A DNA stretch of 64,000 nt, from positions 28,596,402-28,660,401 of the forward strand of contig CM075760.1 in NCBI GenBank assembly GCA_037974335.1, written 5' to 3'. The translations under genes and the position numbers were made by a program. This DNA comes from Prionace glauca. Its lineage: Eukaryota; Chordata; Chondrichthyes; Carcharhiniformes; Carcharhinidae. Numbering within the stretch: the first letter of the stretch is position 1; every line of letters begins with the position of its first letter. The notes under the pieces were generated by a model. It was not told the DNA's origin. It ran no database searches and saw nothing but the letters and a program-made list of their open reading frames with translations. Shown here one piece after another: positions 52,186-63,571 of the stretch.

Positions 52186-52506
52186 GATATTGAAAGAGAA
52201 ATCAGAGGCCAAAATCTCAAACGTCACATCTAGATCTGACAAAGTCATATTCTTTGGGACCTGAATATCATTGGCCTTTGAAATGATTGTCCAGTCTGAT
52301 GACTTGAAAAGATTTCAAACATCAGTGTGACTGGAAAAGCACCAACACACTGCCACACTTGAGTGAGAGTATTCCAGTGCACTGACTGAAGAGCTTGAAC
52401 CAGTTACACAGCCTGAATAAATATCACACCATTCACAGCGGGGAGAGACTGTTCTGTGTGTGGATGAGTCTTCAACTGGAGAGAGAGAGACAAGGACACC
52501 TGCACC

Positions 52507-53517
52507 ATGGAGAAACCATGGAAATGTGGGGACTGTGGGAAGAGATACAGATACCCATCTGAGCTGGAAGCTCATCGGCGCAGCCACACTGGGGAGAGGC
52601 CGTTCACTTGCTCTCACTGTAGGGCGGGATTCACTCGGTTATCCCAGCTGCAGACACACCAGCGAGTTCACACTGGGGAGAGACCGTTCACCTGCTCTCA
52701 GTGTGGGGAGGGATTCACTCAGTTCTCCAGCCTGCAGACCCACCAGCGAGTTCATACTGGGGAGAGGTCCTTCACCTGCTCTCAGTGTGAGAAGGGATTC
52801 AGTCAGTTATCCAGCCTGTGCACACACCAGCGAGTTCATACTGGGGAGAGACCATTCACCTGCTCGCACTGTGACAAGGGGTTCAGTCAGTTATCTAACC
52901 TGCAGGCGCACTAGCGTGTTCACAGTGGGGAGAGACCGTTCATTTGCTCTCAGTGTGAGAAGGAGTTCAGTCAATTAGTTAACCTGCAGACACACCAGCG
53001 TGTTCACACTGGGGAGCGACCCTTCATCTGCTCTCAGTGTGAGAAGGGATTCACTCACTTATCGAGCCTCCAGATGCACCAGCGAGTTCACACTGGGGAG
53101 AGACCATTTATCTGCTCTCAGTGTGGGAAAGGATTCACTGATTTATCCACCCTGCGGAGACACCAGCGAGTTCACACCGGGAAGAAGCCGTTCACCTGCT
53201 CTGTGTGTGGGAAGGGGTTCAGTCAGTTATCCAACCTGCAGGCACACCAGCGAGTTCACACTGGGGAGAGGCCATTCATCTGCCCTCAGTGTGGGGAAGG
53301 ATTCTCTCGGTCGTCCAACCTGTGGACACACCAGCGAATTCACTCTGGTGAGAAGCCATTCACCTGCTCTCAGTGTGGGAAGGGATTCACTCAGTCATCC
53401 AATCTGCAGACACATCAGCGAGTTCACACTGGGGAGAGACCGTTCACCTGTTCTCAATGTGGGAAAGGATTCAAAGTTTCATCCCAGCTGCTGAGACACC
53501 AGCGAGTTCACAAGTGA
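52507..53517 (+). pseudogene. C2H2 zinc-finger gene, 12 fingers, one in-frame stop
   Basis: Starts at the conserved [11 protein letters not shown] (ATG at 52507, 'caccatgg' context). Twelve fingers with complete ligands lie in one frame to THQRVHK-type HQRVHK at 53517, interrupted only by TAG at 52912-52914 in finger 5, where Gln of H-Q-R-V-H is expected. Downstream there are seven intact fingers. Most are of the QLSNL/SSLQ helix type, so the array grew by finger duplication. Promoter, first exon and acceptor exist at 47.3-47.7 and 52.18 kb. A five-finger truncated product, a polymorphism or an assembly error are alternatives to simple pseudogene status. Confidence 0.78.
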
Positions 53518-53779
53518 TTCCAGGGGTTGGATTTTGCTGTTATTGTTTCTGCTCTCAGTTACATCCAGGACTGCATTTTGTTCATTCTCACAGTTGGTCA
53601 ATGAGGGGATCAGAGGGTTTCTTTCTGCTGGGCTGGCCGGTCTCACGACTTTGCCTGCAGTGGGCTGATGCTCTTTGAGCTTTGTTGCCAATATCTGGTT
53701 TTAACCTGCACAACAATCACAGAGTGAGAGGGTGTTAGGAAGGTCAGAGATATTTAGTCAGCATTTGTGTTTGAAACCC
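53518..53779 (+). other. 3' UTR of the 52.5-kb ZNF unit
   Basis: 'aggggttggattttgctgtt' and 'tggccggtctcacgactttg' match 59366-59560 in plus orientation and 63440-63571 in reverse, defining a third ZNF subfamily. Confidence 0.6.
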
Positions 53780-54070
53780 CCCCCAAATGTCCATCCAATT
53801 TCCTTTGTAATTGATTGTTTCCACTTCCTCCACCCTCGTAGGGAACGGGTTCCAAGTCAATATCATTCGCTGCAGCAAAATATTCTTCCTCACATTCCTC
53901 CCCCTGCATCTCTGACTCAAAACCTTACATCTGTGTCCCCCTCATCCTTGTCCCATCAGCGAATGGGAACAATTTTTCTTTGTCCACCTTATCTAAACCT
54001 GTCAGAACCCTGTCCACCTTTATCAAATCTCCCCTCCTTTGCTCCAAGGGGAACAACCCCAGCCTGACAT
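53780..54070 (-). mobile_element. LINE 3' fragment shared with the paralogous unit
   Basis: Reverse CR1-like tail ('ccaatttcctttgtaattga', 'caaaatattcttcctcacat'). The same insertion, cut shorter, is at 59600-59731, so it predates the segmental duplication. Confidence 0.7.
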
Positions 54071-54984
54071 TGACAATAAAGAACAAACTAACAGAATATG
54101 TTAATACCTGAAATCAAATGGGAATGTTGAATTTCTGTTTTAAAGAGATTGTGAATATATTGTCCTGGACAATAATGAAATTGGGATAACTCATCTTGGG
54201 TGTGGTTGAATGGAATATGTCAATCTGGAATCCACCTACAATGAGTGAAAGTCTGGAATGTGTAGCTGGAAATCCCTCCCTAACAGCACTATGGGTGTAC
54301 TTGCACCTCAGGCATTGCAGCAGTTCAAGAAGGCAGGGTTGTGGTTGACCATGGCCGAGGCAGCTACATACAGCCACATATTCTGTTATAATGAAGGACT
54401 GCAGATTGAATGTGAGGCTTTATGGGACTGGACTATCTTGACCACATTCCTGTGACTGCTCAGCTTCTGCAATTACGGACCATTAAAGCTGTTTAGCAGG
54501 GCCCCAACAGAGGACCTGGTGAGAATATTTACTCAGAATGAGCTAGAATTAAACTTATTCCAGCAACAGCTGGTGTTCTGCAGCTGAGAAACGCGAATCT
54601 GTAAAAATGGGGCCTGACAAATCTACAAACAGCGGTAAATAGTTGATTAAGAAGCTAAGTTTGCAGTCATTGTTTAAATTATTTTATCATAAATTTGTGA
54701 TAAAATCTGTGAGATACTTGTGATCCAATAGTCAGTGGTGATGGTATACTCCAAGTAGTACTGGACTGAAAAGCAGACCTCAGAGTAGATACTAACAGTT
54801 ATAATCCTACCCCAGCATGGCTAGTGGAAAATCAGAACTCAATTGGGGACTGGACATGTCTTTTACCTGCCATTTGGAAACTAAGAACAAGAAACCTATC
54901 AATAAAATGATTCAAGAATAGAGCCAACCTTGAGTCTGGATAATACTTTGTAAGAGCTCTTATGAAGTGTCATCCAGACTCGAG
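54071..54984. other. Duplicated intergenic sequence; no gene
   Basis: 54165-54260 matches 59985-60085. 54260-54345 resembles a LINE 3' end ('gcagcagttcaagaaggcag'). 54420-54540 resembles the start of the next duplicated unit (51560 and 56515). Confidence 0.45.
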
Positions 54985-55085
54985 ACATTGGTTCTATTCT
55001 CTCTCCATAGATGCTGTCAGACCTGCTGAGATTTCCCAGCATTTTGTGTCTTTGTTTCAGCATCTGCAGTATTTAACTTTTATTG
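54985..55085 (+). repeat. Dispersed repeat R3
   Basis: 'ctctctccatagatgctgtc', 'agacctgctgagatttccca'. Confidence 0.6.
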
Positions 55086-55774
55086 TCAAATGATTTGGTC
55101 TGATTGGAATCCCCATGACTCTCCTGCAAAACTGGGAGTGATGGCAAAAGGATTAAAAGGGTAATGATGATAAAGTCTGGTTTCTGATTCTCCGAGCCCA
55201 TGTAGAATTAACAAAATGAGTGAACCAGTTTAAAAAGAACAAAAATTCCCCATTCCTTACAATAACTGATCAAATTAAAATAATTAGGTTGAGGAAGAAA
55301 ACAAAAAAAAAGTAGATGAAATTTAAAATCAAGTTTGGTTGACAGAGAAATGTTTTAAACTTGTGTAAAGTGATGTAATTGTGTGCCAAGTTTTCTCTGC
55401 TCAATCCCCACCCCTTTCAGTTCTGCAGAAAGTTAATTTGTTTTAAATTGCCTGAAAACCCATGTTTCTCTTTGAGTTTATAATTGAGGATTTATGGGAA
55501 CAAGTTAAATGTGGAAATTTTAAGCGTAGCCTGGAGGAATTTGGAATAACTGTGAAAATTTTATCATGTTGTCACTTCAACCCCAGATAAAGAACAAAGA
55601 TTTTGCAGATGGTAACATGTTTGGAATTTTAAATCAACAAAGTCTGGACGTTGCCAATAAAATCAGGCTTTGGAAAGTTGCTTAAAAAGGTTGTTAGAAT
55701 GAAGGAGTATGAAGGATCTTGTATCTTATTTTAGTCAAGGAGCTGTGAGCTTGTAGTGCCCTGTTGCATTAAGA
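55086..55774. other. No gene recognised
   Basis: AT-rich and without supported coding or repeat identity. Confidence 0.4.
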
Positions 55775-56110
55775 ACATAATGCATTAAGTGCATTAAGGT
55801 AGATAAATCCCCTGGACCTAATCAAGTGTATTGTCAAATCTTTTGGGAGGCTAGGGAAGAAATTGCAGAGGCCCTTCATGAGAGATTTGCTTCTTCTCTT
55901 TCCACTGGCAAAGTTCTGGAAGATTGAAGTGTGGCTGATCTTGTTCCGTTGTTTAAGAGGAGGAGCAAAGAGAAGCCTGGTGATTGCAGGCCGCTGACAT
56001 CAGTGGTGGATAAGTTACTGGAGGGAATTCTGAGGCACAGGTTCAGTCGTCGGCATGGACCAGTTGGGCCCAAGGGCCTGTTTCGATGCTTTATTGCTCT
56101 ATGGCCAGTG
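55775..56110 (+). mobile_element. LINE with internal deletion
   Basis: RT N-terminal text ('aaggtagataaatcccctgg', KVDKSPGPNQV) up to 'gataagttactggagggaat' is joined directly to a 3' end ('ttgggcccaagggcctgttt'). Confidence 0.7.
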
Positions 56111-56319
56111 CTCCATTTGTTATCGGTCTTTATACTTCGAGCTAGCTTTCTCTCGTACCCAAATTTTACCTCCCTTATCATTCTTTTCTTATTCTTGGCC
56201 ATTTTTAATATTCTGACCAGTTGTCTGACCTGCTAATCACCATTGCACAATTGTACGTGTAAAAGTGGGCCAAGGCTGAGGCAGCTGTGTTATATATATT
56301 TAAAAAAGAGAACAGACCA

Positions 56320-56445
56320 ACATTCTGAGTGTGGATGACCCTTTTGTCAGAGTTCTCCAGAGATGCTGTCAGACCTGCTGAGATTTTCCAGCATTAGCTG
56401 TTTTTATTTCAGATCGCAGTATTCGCAATATTTTGCCTTTAAATG
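56320..56445 (+). repeat. Dispersed repeat R3
   Basis: 'tccagagatgctgtcagacc' and 'gagattttccagcattagct'. Confidence 0.6.
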
Positions 56446-56499
56446 TATTTATATATCCTTGTGTACTGTGTCAACAAATGAATTGTTACTAACTGATAT

Positions 56500-56925
56500 A
56501 TAAAAGATTATGGGATTTAGCTGGCTTGACCACATTCATATTGCTATTTAGTCATTAAAGATACAATCATGAAACATTAAACGTGCCGAGTAGAGCGTCT
56601 CGTATCAGCACGCTTACAGTTGCTTTGTTAGATTGCTACAAGTACAGACAAGTCAGAGATAGGAGTGTCCTGAGAAGGGAGATTCATTGTGAAGGCTCAG
56701 GGATGGTTGATAAGATGTAGTAATTCTCATTCCCCAGAAGCTGTGAATCTCTATCCTACACACTCTCTCTCCTTGCTGTATCTAATATTCTCTCTCCCAA
56801 TTCTCCTGAAGGTGCTGATTGACAAATCCATGTCCTGGACACAGAGAGCTGAAAATCTCCATGCAGGCTGCCAGACAGATATCTGTCTATCTGACTGGAC
56901 TGACGATGTGTGGAATGTACAGACT
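56500..56925. other. Second copy of duplicated ZNF segment start
   Basis: Paralogous to 51540-51950. 56725-56850 is the reverse complement of 57990-58100, the intron end before the 58.2-kb exon. Confidence 0.55.
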
Positions 56926-56929
56926 GGGG

Positions 56930-57375
56930 GACAATGGGTGGGGGCGGGGCTCCCGGGTAAGCGCGCCTGAACCCGGAGACGGCACCACGGAGCAGAGTGA
57001 TTGCTGTTGGCTGATTCAGGCAGGGCTCCATTGTGCCGTCACAATGACTCATAGGGGCGTTCTCAGCACACACTGTCCCATTGGCAGCAATATCACTGGT
57101 TACAGAAGCAAAACACTGCGGATTGGACATCAGCTCAGCTCCGCTCCGCTGACGGTCAACGCCTCGCCCATCCCCACGTGGGTTCAGGTTCCGCCCCGTC
57201 ATTGTCTACATGCGGGAGATTGACCAATGGTAAGGCGTGGAAGACCGGATGGGCGCTGGTCCTCCAACCAATCAGAATCCGGACTTGTATGCATGGCTGT
57301 GTGGTGCTTCCTCCGTTGTTGCCCAGGTACACTGCTGCTCCTCTCTGAATGAAGATTGAGTTTCAGACAGATTAA
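56930..57375 (+). promoter_or_regulatory. CpG-rich promoter, probably of the 58.5-kb ZNF unit
   Basis: 56935-57060 is related to 41310-41345 and to the reverse of 47270-47400 ('gtgggggcggggctcccggg', 'accacggagcagagtgattg'). CCAAT boxes lie at about 57225 and 57269. The exon 'gaagattgagtttcagacag' (57350-57370) lacks the donor that follows it at 41516 and 47698, so the first exon may be damaged. Confidence 0.55.
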
Positions 57376-57459
57376 TATTGTACTGGAGCTACCTTAGATA
57401 TTTCCAGGCATTAATGTCTTGCGTATCAGAGTTATTAGCATTTGGATTTCTCTTCCACA

Positions 57460-57603
57460 GGGAGCAGTGGAAGCTGAGAGTCATTGAAAAAGGTGGAGCT
57501 GAGTCACGACAGATCAGCCATGATCTTATTGAATGGCGGGGCAGGCTCGAAGGGCCAGATGGCCTACTCCTGCTCCTATTTCTTATGTTCTTATGTTCTT
57601 ATG
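57460..57603 (+). mobile_element. CR1-like LINE 3' end
   Basis: 'cagccatgatcttattgaat' and a tandem of TTATGTTC at the 3' end. Very short, strongly 5'-truncated. Confidence 0.8.
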
Positions 57604-57619
57604 AATATACCCCAGGGTG

Positions 57620-57950
57620 AGTTAGACTGATTTTTGATTGATAAACGAGTCAAGCGTTATTGGGAACAGGTAGGAAAGTGGAAAGGAAGTTAAGATGAGG
57701 AGGGATTTCCTCACTCAAGTATGTGGTGCAGTTTTGGAATGATGCTCCTCCAAAGTACTGTGTAGTCTCAGTCATCAAGAAATTTGAAGCCAGAGATTGA
57801 TAAGTTTTGAGATATAAAAGATGTTGAGGCATTGAGCCATCTGGCGGATAGTGTGGGAAATGGTGCTGAGGTAGATCGGTCAATTCTCAATCAATGGTTG
57901 AGGCAGTTCAATGGGCTGAACGGCAACTGCATTTCCGATTTCTTATAATT
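57620..57950 (+). mobile_element. LINE 3' fragment
   Basis: Tail text 'gaggagggatttcctcactc' and 'caatgggctgaacggcaact'. Older than the preceding copy. Confidence 0.6.
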
Positions 57951-58193
57951 TCTGTGTGCTGGACAGGAAGCAGTGGACATGGATCTGTCAATCAGCCTCA
58001 ATCAGCATCTTCAGGAAAATTGGGAGTGTGAATATTAGATACAGCAGGATGAAAATGGAGGGAGAGTGTACTGGATGGGGATTTATAGCTTTTGGGGAAT
58101 GAGAGAGGAAATAATACTCCATAGAAACTGGAATTGTGTCTTCTGAATTTCTATCCTGTTCCAAAAGTGATGGCTTTAATAAACTTATTTTAC

Positions 58194-58195
58194 AG
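58194..58195 (+). promoter_or_regulatory. 3' splice site of the 58.5-kb ZNF terminal exon
   Basis: 'aaacttattttacag' then 'gatattgaaagaggaatcac', almost the same as at 52184. Confidence 0.65.
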
Positions 58196-58524
58196 GATAT
58201 TGAAAGAGGAATCACAGGCCAAAATCTCAAACAACACATCTAGATCTGACAGTAGTATTCCTTGGGAGCTGGATATCATTGGCCTTTCAATCTAGGAGAA
58301 ATGTTTGTCCATCTGTTGATTTGAAAAGATTTCAAACATCAGTGTGACTGGAAAAGCTTCTACACTCAAATTAGAGTGTTCCACTGCACTGACTAAAGAG
58401 CTTTAAGCAGTTACGCAGCCTGAATAAATATCACACCATTCACATCAGGGAGAGTGTGTACTAATGTTGTGGACAAGGCTTCTACTGATTGTGCACCTAA
58501 GAGAGCGGCAAGGGCATCTGCACT

Positions 58525-59365
58525 ATGGAGAAACCATGGAAATGTGTGGAGTGTGAGAAGAGATATCGAACCCCATCTCAGCTGGAAGCTCATCGGCGCA
58601 GTCACACTGGGGAGAGGCCATTCATCTGCTCTCAGTGTGGGGAGGGATTCACTCGGTTATCCATCCTACAGCAACACCAGCGAGTTCACACTGGGGAGAG
58701 GCCATTCTCCTGCTCTCAGTGTGGGGAGGGATTCACTCAGGCATCCGCTCTATGGAGACACCAGCAGGTTCACAGTGGGGAGAAACCATTCGTCTGCTCT
58801 CAATGTGGGAAGGGATTCACTCGGTTATCCCAGCTGCAAACACATGAGCGAGTTCACACTGGGGAGAGGCCATTCACCTGCTCTCAGTGTGGTGACGGAT
58901 TCACTGACTTATCCAGCTTGCGGTCACACCAGAGAGTTCACACTGGGGAGAGGCCCTTCATCTGCTGTCAGTGTGGGAAGGGATTCACTCAGTCATCCAC
59001 CCTGCAGAGACACCAGCGAGTTCACACTGGGGAGAAACCTTTCACCTGCTTTCAGTGTGGGAAGGGATTCAGTCAGTCATCCAATCTGCAGATACACCAG
59101 CAGGTTCACACTGGGAGGAAACCGTTCATATGCTCTGTGTGGGAAGCGATTTACTCTGTCATCCACCCTGCAGAGGCACCAGCGAGTTCACACTGGAGAG
59201 AAACCATTCCCCTGCTCTCAGTGTGGGAGGGAATTCAATCAGTCATCTAATCTGCAGACACACCAGCGAGTTCACACTGGGGAGAAGCCATTCACCTGTT
59301 CTCAGTGTGGGAATGGATTCAGAGTTTCATCCCAGCTGCTGAGACACCAACAGGTTCATGAGTGA
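58525..59365 (+). pseudogene. C2H2 zinc-finger gene, 10 fingers, one 2-bp deletion
   Basis: Starts at [14 protein letters not shown] (ATG 58525). Seven intact fingers precede a 2-bp loss in a TG run near 59136-59141, inside the Cys pair of finger 8. The rest of finger 8 plus fingers 9 and 10 continue in the shifted frame to HQQVHE at 59365. All other ligands are present. The native frame runs on to 59250 as non-finger sequence, so a 7-finger protein with a 24-residue aberrant tail is possible. It is the tandem paralogue of the 52.5-kb unit, with shared leader, 3' UTR and LINE insertion. Confidence 0.78.
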
Positions 59366-59599
59366 TTCTAGGGGTTAGATTCTGTTGTTATTGCTTCTGC
59401 TCTCAATTACATCCAGATTTTGTTCATTCTCACAGCTGATCAATGGGGAGGGTCAGAGGGTTTCTTTCTGTTGGACTGGCCGGTTTCAGCCTCCAGTGGG
59501 CTGATTCTCTTTAAGTCTTGTGAATAACTAGTTTCAAATTTCACAAGAATCACAGAGTAACAAGATGTGAGGAAGTTCACAGATATTTAGTTAGCATTT
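59366..59599 (+). other. 3' UTR of the 58.5-kb ZNF unit
   Basis: Paralogous to 53518-53779. Confidence 0.6.
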
Positions 59600-59731
59600 C
59601 TGTTTGAAACACCCCCAAATGCCCATCCAATTTCCCTTATAATTGTTTATTGTCTCCACTTCTTCCACCCTCTTAGGCAGTGAGTTCCAGGTTATTACCA
59701 TTCGCTGCATTAAAATATTCTTCCTCACAAC
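59600..59731 (-). mobile_element. LINE 3' fragment, paralogous copy
   Basis: Same insertion as 53780-54070, cut at 59731. Confidence 0.65.
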
Positions 59732-59984
59732 TGTTGCATTTCTCATGGCATTGGATAACTGTGTAAGCTGTCTGTATCTGTGACTTGGTGCTGAGAGTTG
59801 TATTTGGGTGATATCACTGATTATTAGAGAGCTGTGTCAGAGCTGTGACTTTGAGCTGTATCACAGGAGGGTGCTCTTCCAGAGCTTTCTCTGGGGTGGT
59901 TCCCTCCAGGTGTGAATCATGAATAAACTATTGTAACCTGTCCCTGGGTCTCCTGTGATTAGTTGGGAGAAATACATCACAACA
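59732..59984 (+). mobile_element. Possible solo LTR
   Basis: A 253-bp block that begins TGTTGC and ends with ACAACA. It has a central AATAAA followed by 'ctgtccctgggtctcctgtg'. It is absent from the paralogous site near 54.0-54.16 kb. No internal region. I found no clear target duplication, so this is a tentative fossil. Confidence 0.35.
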
Positions 59985-60085
59985 GGACAATAAGGGAATT
60001 GAAATAACTGCCCTTGGATGTGGTTGAATGGAATATATCAATCTGGTATCCACCTACATTCTAGTGAAAGTCTGGAATGTGTAGA
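59985..60085 (+). other. End of the duplicated segment
   Basis: Matches 54165-54260 ('tgtggttgaatggaatatat'). Confidence 0.55.
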
Positions 60086-61999
60086 TGGGATGAGTAAGTT
60101 GATCACTTTCTGTGGGAGATATTTACATCCTTGTCCAGCAACTTTGCTTTCAAGAAATCAACACTTGAAAACTTGGCCACTACATGAAATATCAGCACCA
60201 TAACAGGAGGAGATAAGAAAGACAGTCACACTTTGATCAGTTCATTCATGCATCTGAGAGTTAAGAATGTGTGACATGATTTTGGGAAACCGGAGTGAGT
60301 GTGCAGATGTGATTTGTTACATGTGAAAAATAGCAAACCTAAATTCATGGTGAGATGGAGTGAAGAGCGGGTCCCAAACACACACAGCTACTTGAGACAC
60401 AGCAGGAGATGAAATGGTTAATGTGGCCAGGGGATTGAGACAACATTGTGACACCATCAAGGCACTGACACACACTCCAGAGAGAAACTGAGTTCAAAAC
60501 AATCAGGATTCAATTAAATGCACAGCACATGCTCACAAAATGAGGAAAATTAAAGTAAAATGGATAATATTATAGATTGGGACAATTAAGGGGTTGGGAG
60601 AAATAATACTGTTAATAGCTGTCCACAAATTGGATAGGGGAAAAGAGGGAGCTGGAGAATCTTTTACATCCATACTTGATCTGTTGCTTGAAACATCTGT
60701 CCTTATGTACCTAGAACTCACAGCGCTCCTTCAGGAGAAGATTGAGTAGATGTTACCCCAAGCAGGGCCAGAACAGAACTGGAAAATAACAGAGTGAAAT
60801 TGAGTGAGGGGTCAGAGAGAGTTCTCCTCCCCCTCAAGGTGTGAACCGTAAGAATCCTGGGGGACCCTGGATTTCAGGTTTACTTGCTAATTAGTGAACA
60901 TTAAATGAAATTCTCTGACTGGCTGTGCCTTGATTTTGAATGTGATTGTTACACTTCTCCTGTTTTTATTCCTGTTGTGATTACGGTCTGGATAAGGATG
61001 GTTAACAGGTGACAGGATGGAAAATTGTGGTTTGGGTCTTCACTGACCAAATGTTTTATTGATCCGGAAGGTGTAAAAGAGACAAAACTTCAGCAGAAAT
61101 CTGGCAGAGCTGAGAACTTGCTGTGTGGAACCAGGGAGATAAACAGGTCTCCGAGGACAGAGAAAACAAAAGTGCCTTGAATCCTAGATGACACCTGGGT
61201 GTCAAGGCCACCATGTTTTCACTGCTTGGCACGGGAATGCTGATTCCCTGTATCAGGGACAGAGCGTGGGGAAGACAATTGTTTAAGAAGTTGATGTGGC
61301 TTGTGCAGGTACAGATGGTTCAATGACAGGTTTTGTAATTGGTCTGTTCAAATATTAGCTGGGTAATGATAGGTTTAGATCAGTTTCCATAGACTTTGTG
61401 ATGTAAAAAAGTACAGGAAGGGATTCCTTGAGCACAGAGATTTGTCGGAGTTTTACATTTTGCATTGCCTGGTGCCGTGGCATCTGTGGCAGAGCAGGGA
61501 GCATTTCCATGGAGATGGTGCTTCTACCCAGAGTGTAATGGTAATGCTGCTGCACTTTGATACCACTGCTCAGACATTAGACTGTGTCAACTCTTATTGA
61601 TACTGAATAAAATCTAACCACTGTCACTAACAAGGGTTATCACTGGGAATCATTTCAGAGTTTGGGAAAAGGGGAGAAAGGGTTAATTGACTCCCTGACC
61701 CCCATTTTCGAACATCACTGTGTCAAAAATAAAATCTCATCTCCCCCTCTCGCTCCTTTGCCAATGAGAGGAAGTCACTTTCTGTTAAAGAGCCTGCCAA
61801 CCCCTCTCACCCACTTTCCCTAAACTGCATCAATCTCATCAGGAAAAGACCAGAAAAGTCAAATAGCTTTACTGATAAAAGTTCATTAATGAAACAGAAC
61901 ATGTTTTTAAAAAGCAGAACATAACTTGAGGATCAAAGACAACCAGAGTAAAAGGATATTCACAATGTTCTGGACACAAACGATTTCTCTTTAATTTAT
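60086..61999. other. No gene or repeat recognised
   Basis: About 1.9 kb without convincing coding frames on either strand or repeat families I can name. Confidence 0.45.
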
Positions 62000-62240
62000 C
62001 TGTAGCCTGTTCCCTGCCCTCTTTGTGGAACACCCTCAGTCCGCAAGCATGATCCTGACCTTCCGCTTGCCATTAGAATTCCCCACCTTGCTCTCACGTT
62101 CACATTTCTGTCCTCGGCCTGCTGCAATGTTCCGGAGAAGCCCAACACAAGCTGGACAAACAGCCCATCATCTTCCCTGGAGGCAATTTACAGCCTTCTG
62201 GACTCAACACTGAGTTCAACAACTTCACATCCTGAACTCT
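62000..62240. repeat. Dispersed repeat of unknown class
   Basis: Text such as 'tgtcctcggcctgctgcaat' and 'cagccttctggactcaacac' resembles a repeat I associate with many fish genomes, but I cannot place its class. Frame-disrupted. Confidence 0.35.
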
Positions 62241-63274
62241 CTCCAATTTTGACTTGTTTTTTTTTGCTGAGTGCTAGTCTGCATTTTGTTTTCATGTTTT
62301 TTTGGCTTCCAAACAGAGCTGTCCTTTATTCTGTCATTAACATTTAACCAGATCATTTGTTTCTTTTGTACAACCACTACCTCTCCCTTTGCCCTGTTGG
62401 CATTTTTGCTATTTGATCTCACCCATACTCTGACCAATCCCTGACTTTTCCTTGTGTTCTACCTGACGATTATTCGGTGACTAATTCAAACTCTTTCAAG
62501 CATTCCAGTTTAATGTGACAACAAGAACTCTTAATTCTCTTAACAATCTTCCTTTATTGAACACTTTCAATACCAATTCAAACTTAAAACGGTTGCAACA
62601 CTTTCACTCTCATCACTTTCACTCTCATTGAACATTAACTCTAATTATTTAACTGAAAATAGACACAACCCAGTTAGAATGAAGTCTGTTCTCGATGTAA
62701 AATCTGTCCTTTTGGTATCTGATGGTGTTCTTTAGGGCCAGTGTTCTTTTTGTCATGGTTGATCTCTAGAGTTATCACTGCAGACAAAGTACTGCACATA
62801 TCTTTTATCTACAAAATGTTTCAACTTACCAGACAATACTCTGGCACCCAGCCAATGCTGTAACTGGAAACTGATGACATACGCAGCCAATGAAATTACT
62901 TGTAAATGATTCCATTCTGTTTGGTTCAGATGGCATGTAGCTCACATCACCTCCATAAAACTCAGGACCATCATGACTACCTCAAAGTAAACAAATTCCC
63001 ATATTTGGGCAACACAGGAAGCTTCAGCTCACAGTTCCCAGACCAGGTCATCACTCACAGTAACTCTGCAGCCTTCATCTGTTTTTAATTATAAATTGAC
63101 CGAAAATCCCAGCATGCTTAATTCACAGTCACCATTGCTTTCAAAAACTAATACTGTCATCATGGAAGTCAAAAATCATTGTTGTAGTCATTCCTTGTCC
63201 ATCTATATGACCATCTCCCCTTTCTCAGCAGCATCAAATCCATCACATTTCTCCCTTGCTTTAGTTCTGAAGTA
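62241..63274. other. No gene recognised
   Basis: AT-rich. No supported feature. Confidence 0.4.
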
Positions 63275-63362
63275 GAGTTAAACACTAATTCTGTTTATCT
63301 CTCCGCAGATGCTGCCAAAACTGTTGCTTTTTTCCAGTTCATTCTGTGTTTATTTCAGATCT
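63275..63362 (+). repeat. Dispersed repeat R3
   Basis: 'tctctccgcagatgctgcca' and 'gtttatttcagatc'. Confidence 0.55.
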
Positions 63363-63439
63363 ACCTGTAGTGGTTGGAAAAGTACTATTTATCATCCAGG
63401 ATAAAATAAATGTCCTTCATCAGCTTTTGTGGGTCATTT

Positions 63440-63571
63440 CAGTAGAAATGTACTCTCCCGGACTCAAAGAGCATCAGCCCACTGGAAGCAAAGTTGTGAG
63501 ACTGGCCAGACCAGCAGAAAGAAACACTCTGACCCTCTCACTTCACCAACAGCAGAATCCAACACCTGGAA
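63440..63571 (-). other. 3' UTR of the right-edge ZNF gene
   Basis: Reverse complement of the 3' UTR at 53518-53690 ('aaagagcatcagcccactgg', 'gaaagaaacactctgaccct'). Confidence 0.6.

Noticed and set aside
52460-53494. Long alternative frames across the 52.5 and 58.5 kb ZNF arrays (for example 52460-52978 and the upstream part of 58454-59365)
   Set aside because: They are shifted readings of the same repeats. Only the part of the second frame after the 2-bp deletion encodes real fingers.
52507-53517. CRISPR-like array from regular 84-bp repeats
   Set aside because: The periodicity is that of 28-residue zinc fingers in an open frame in a vertebrate genome.
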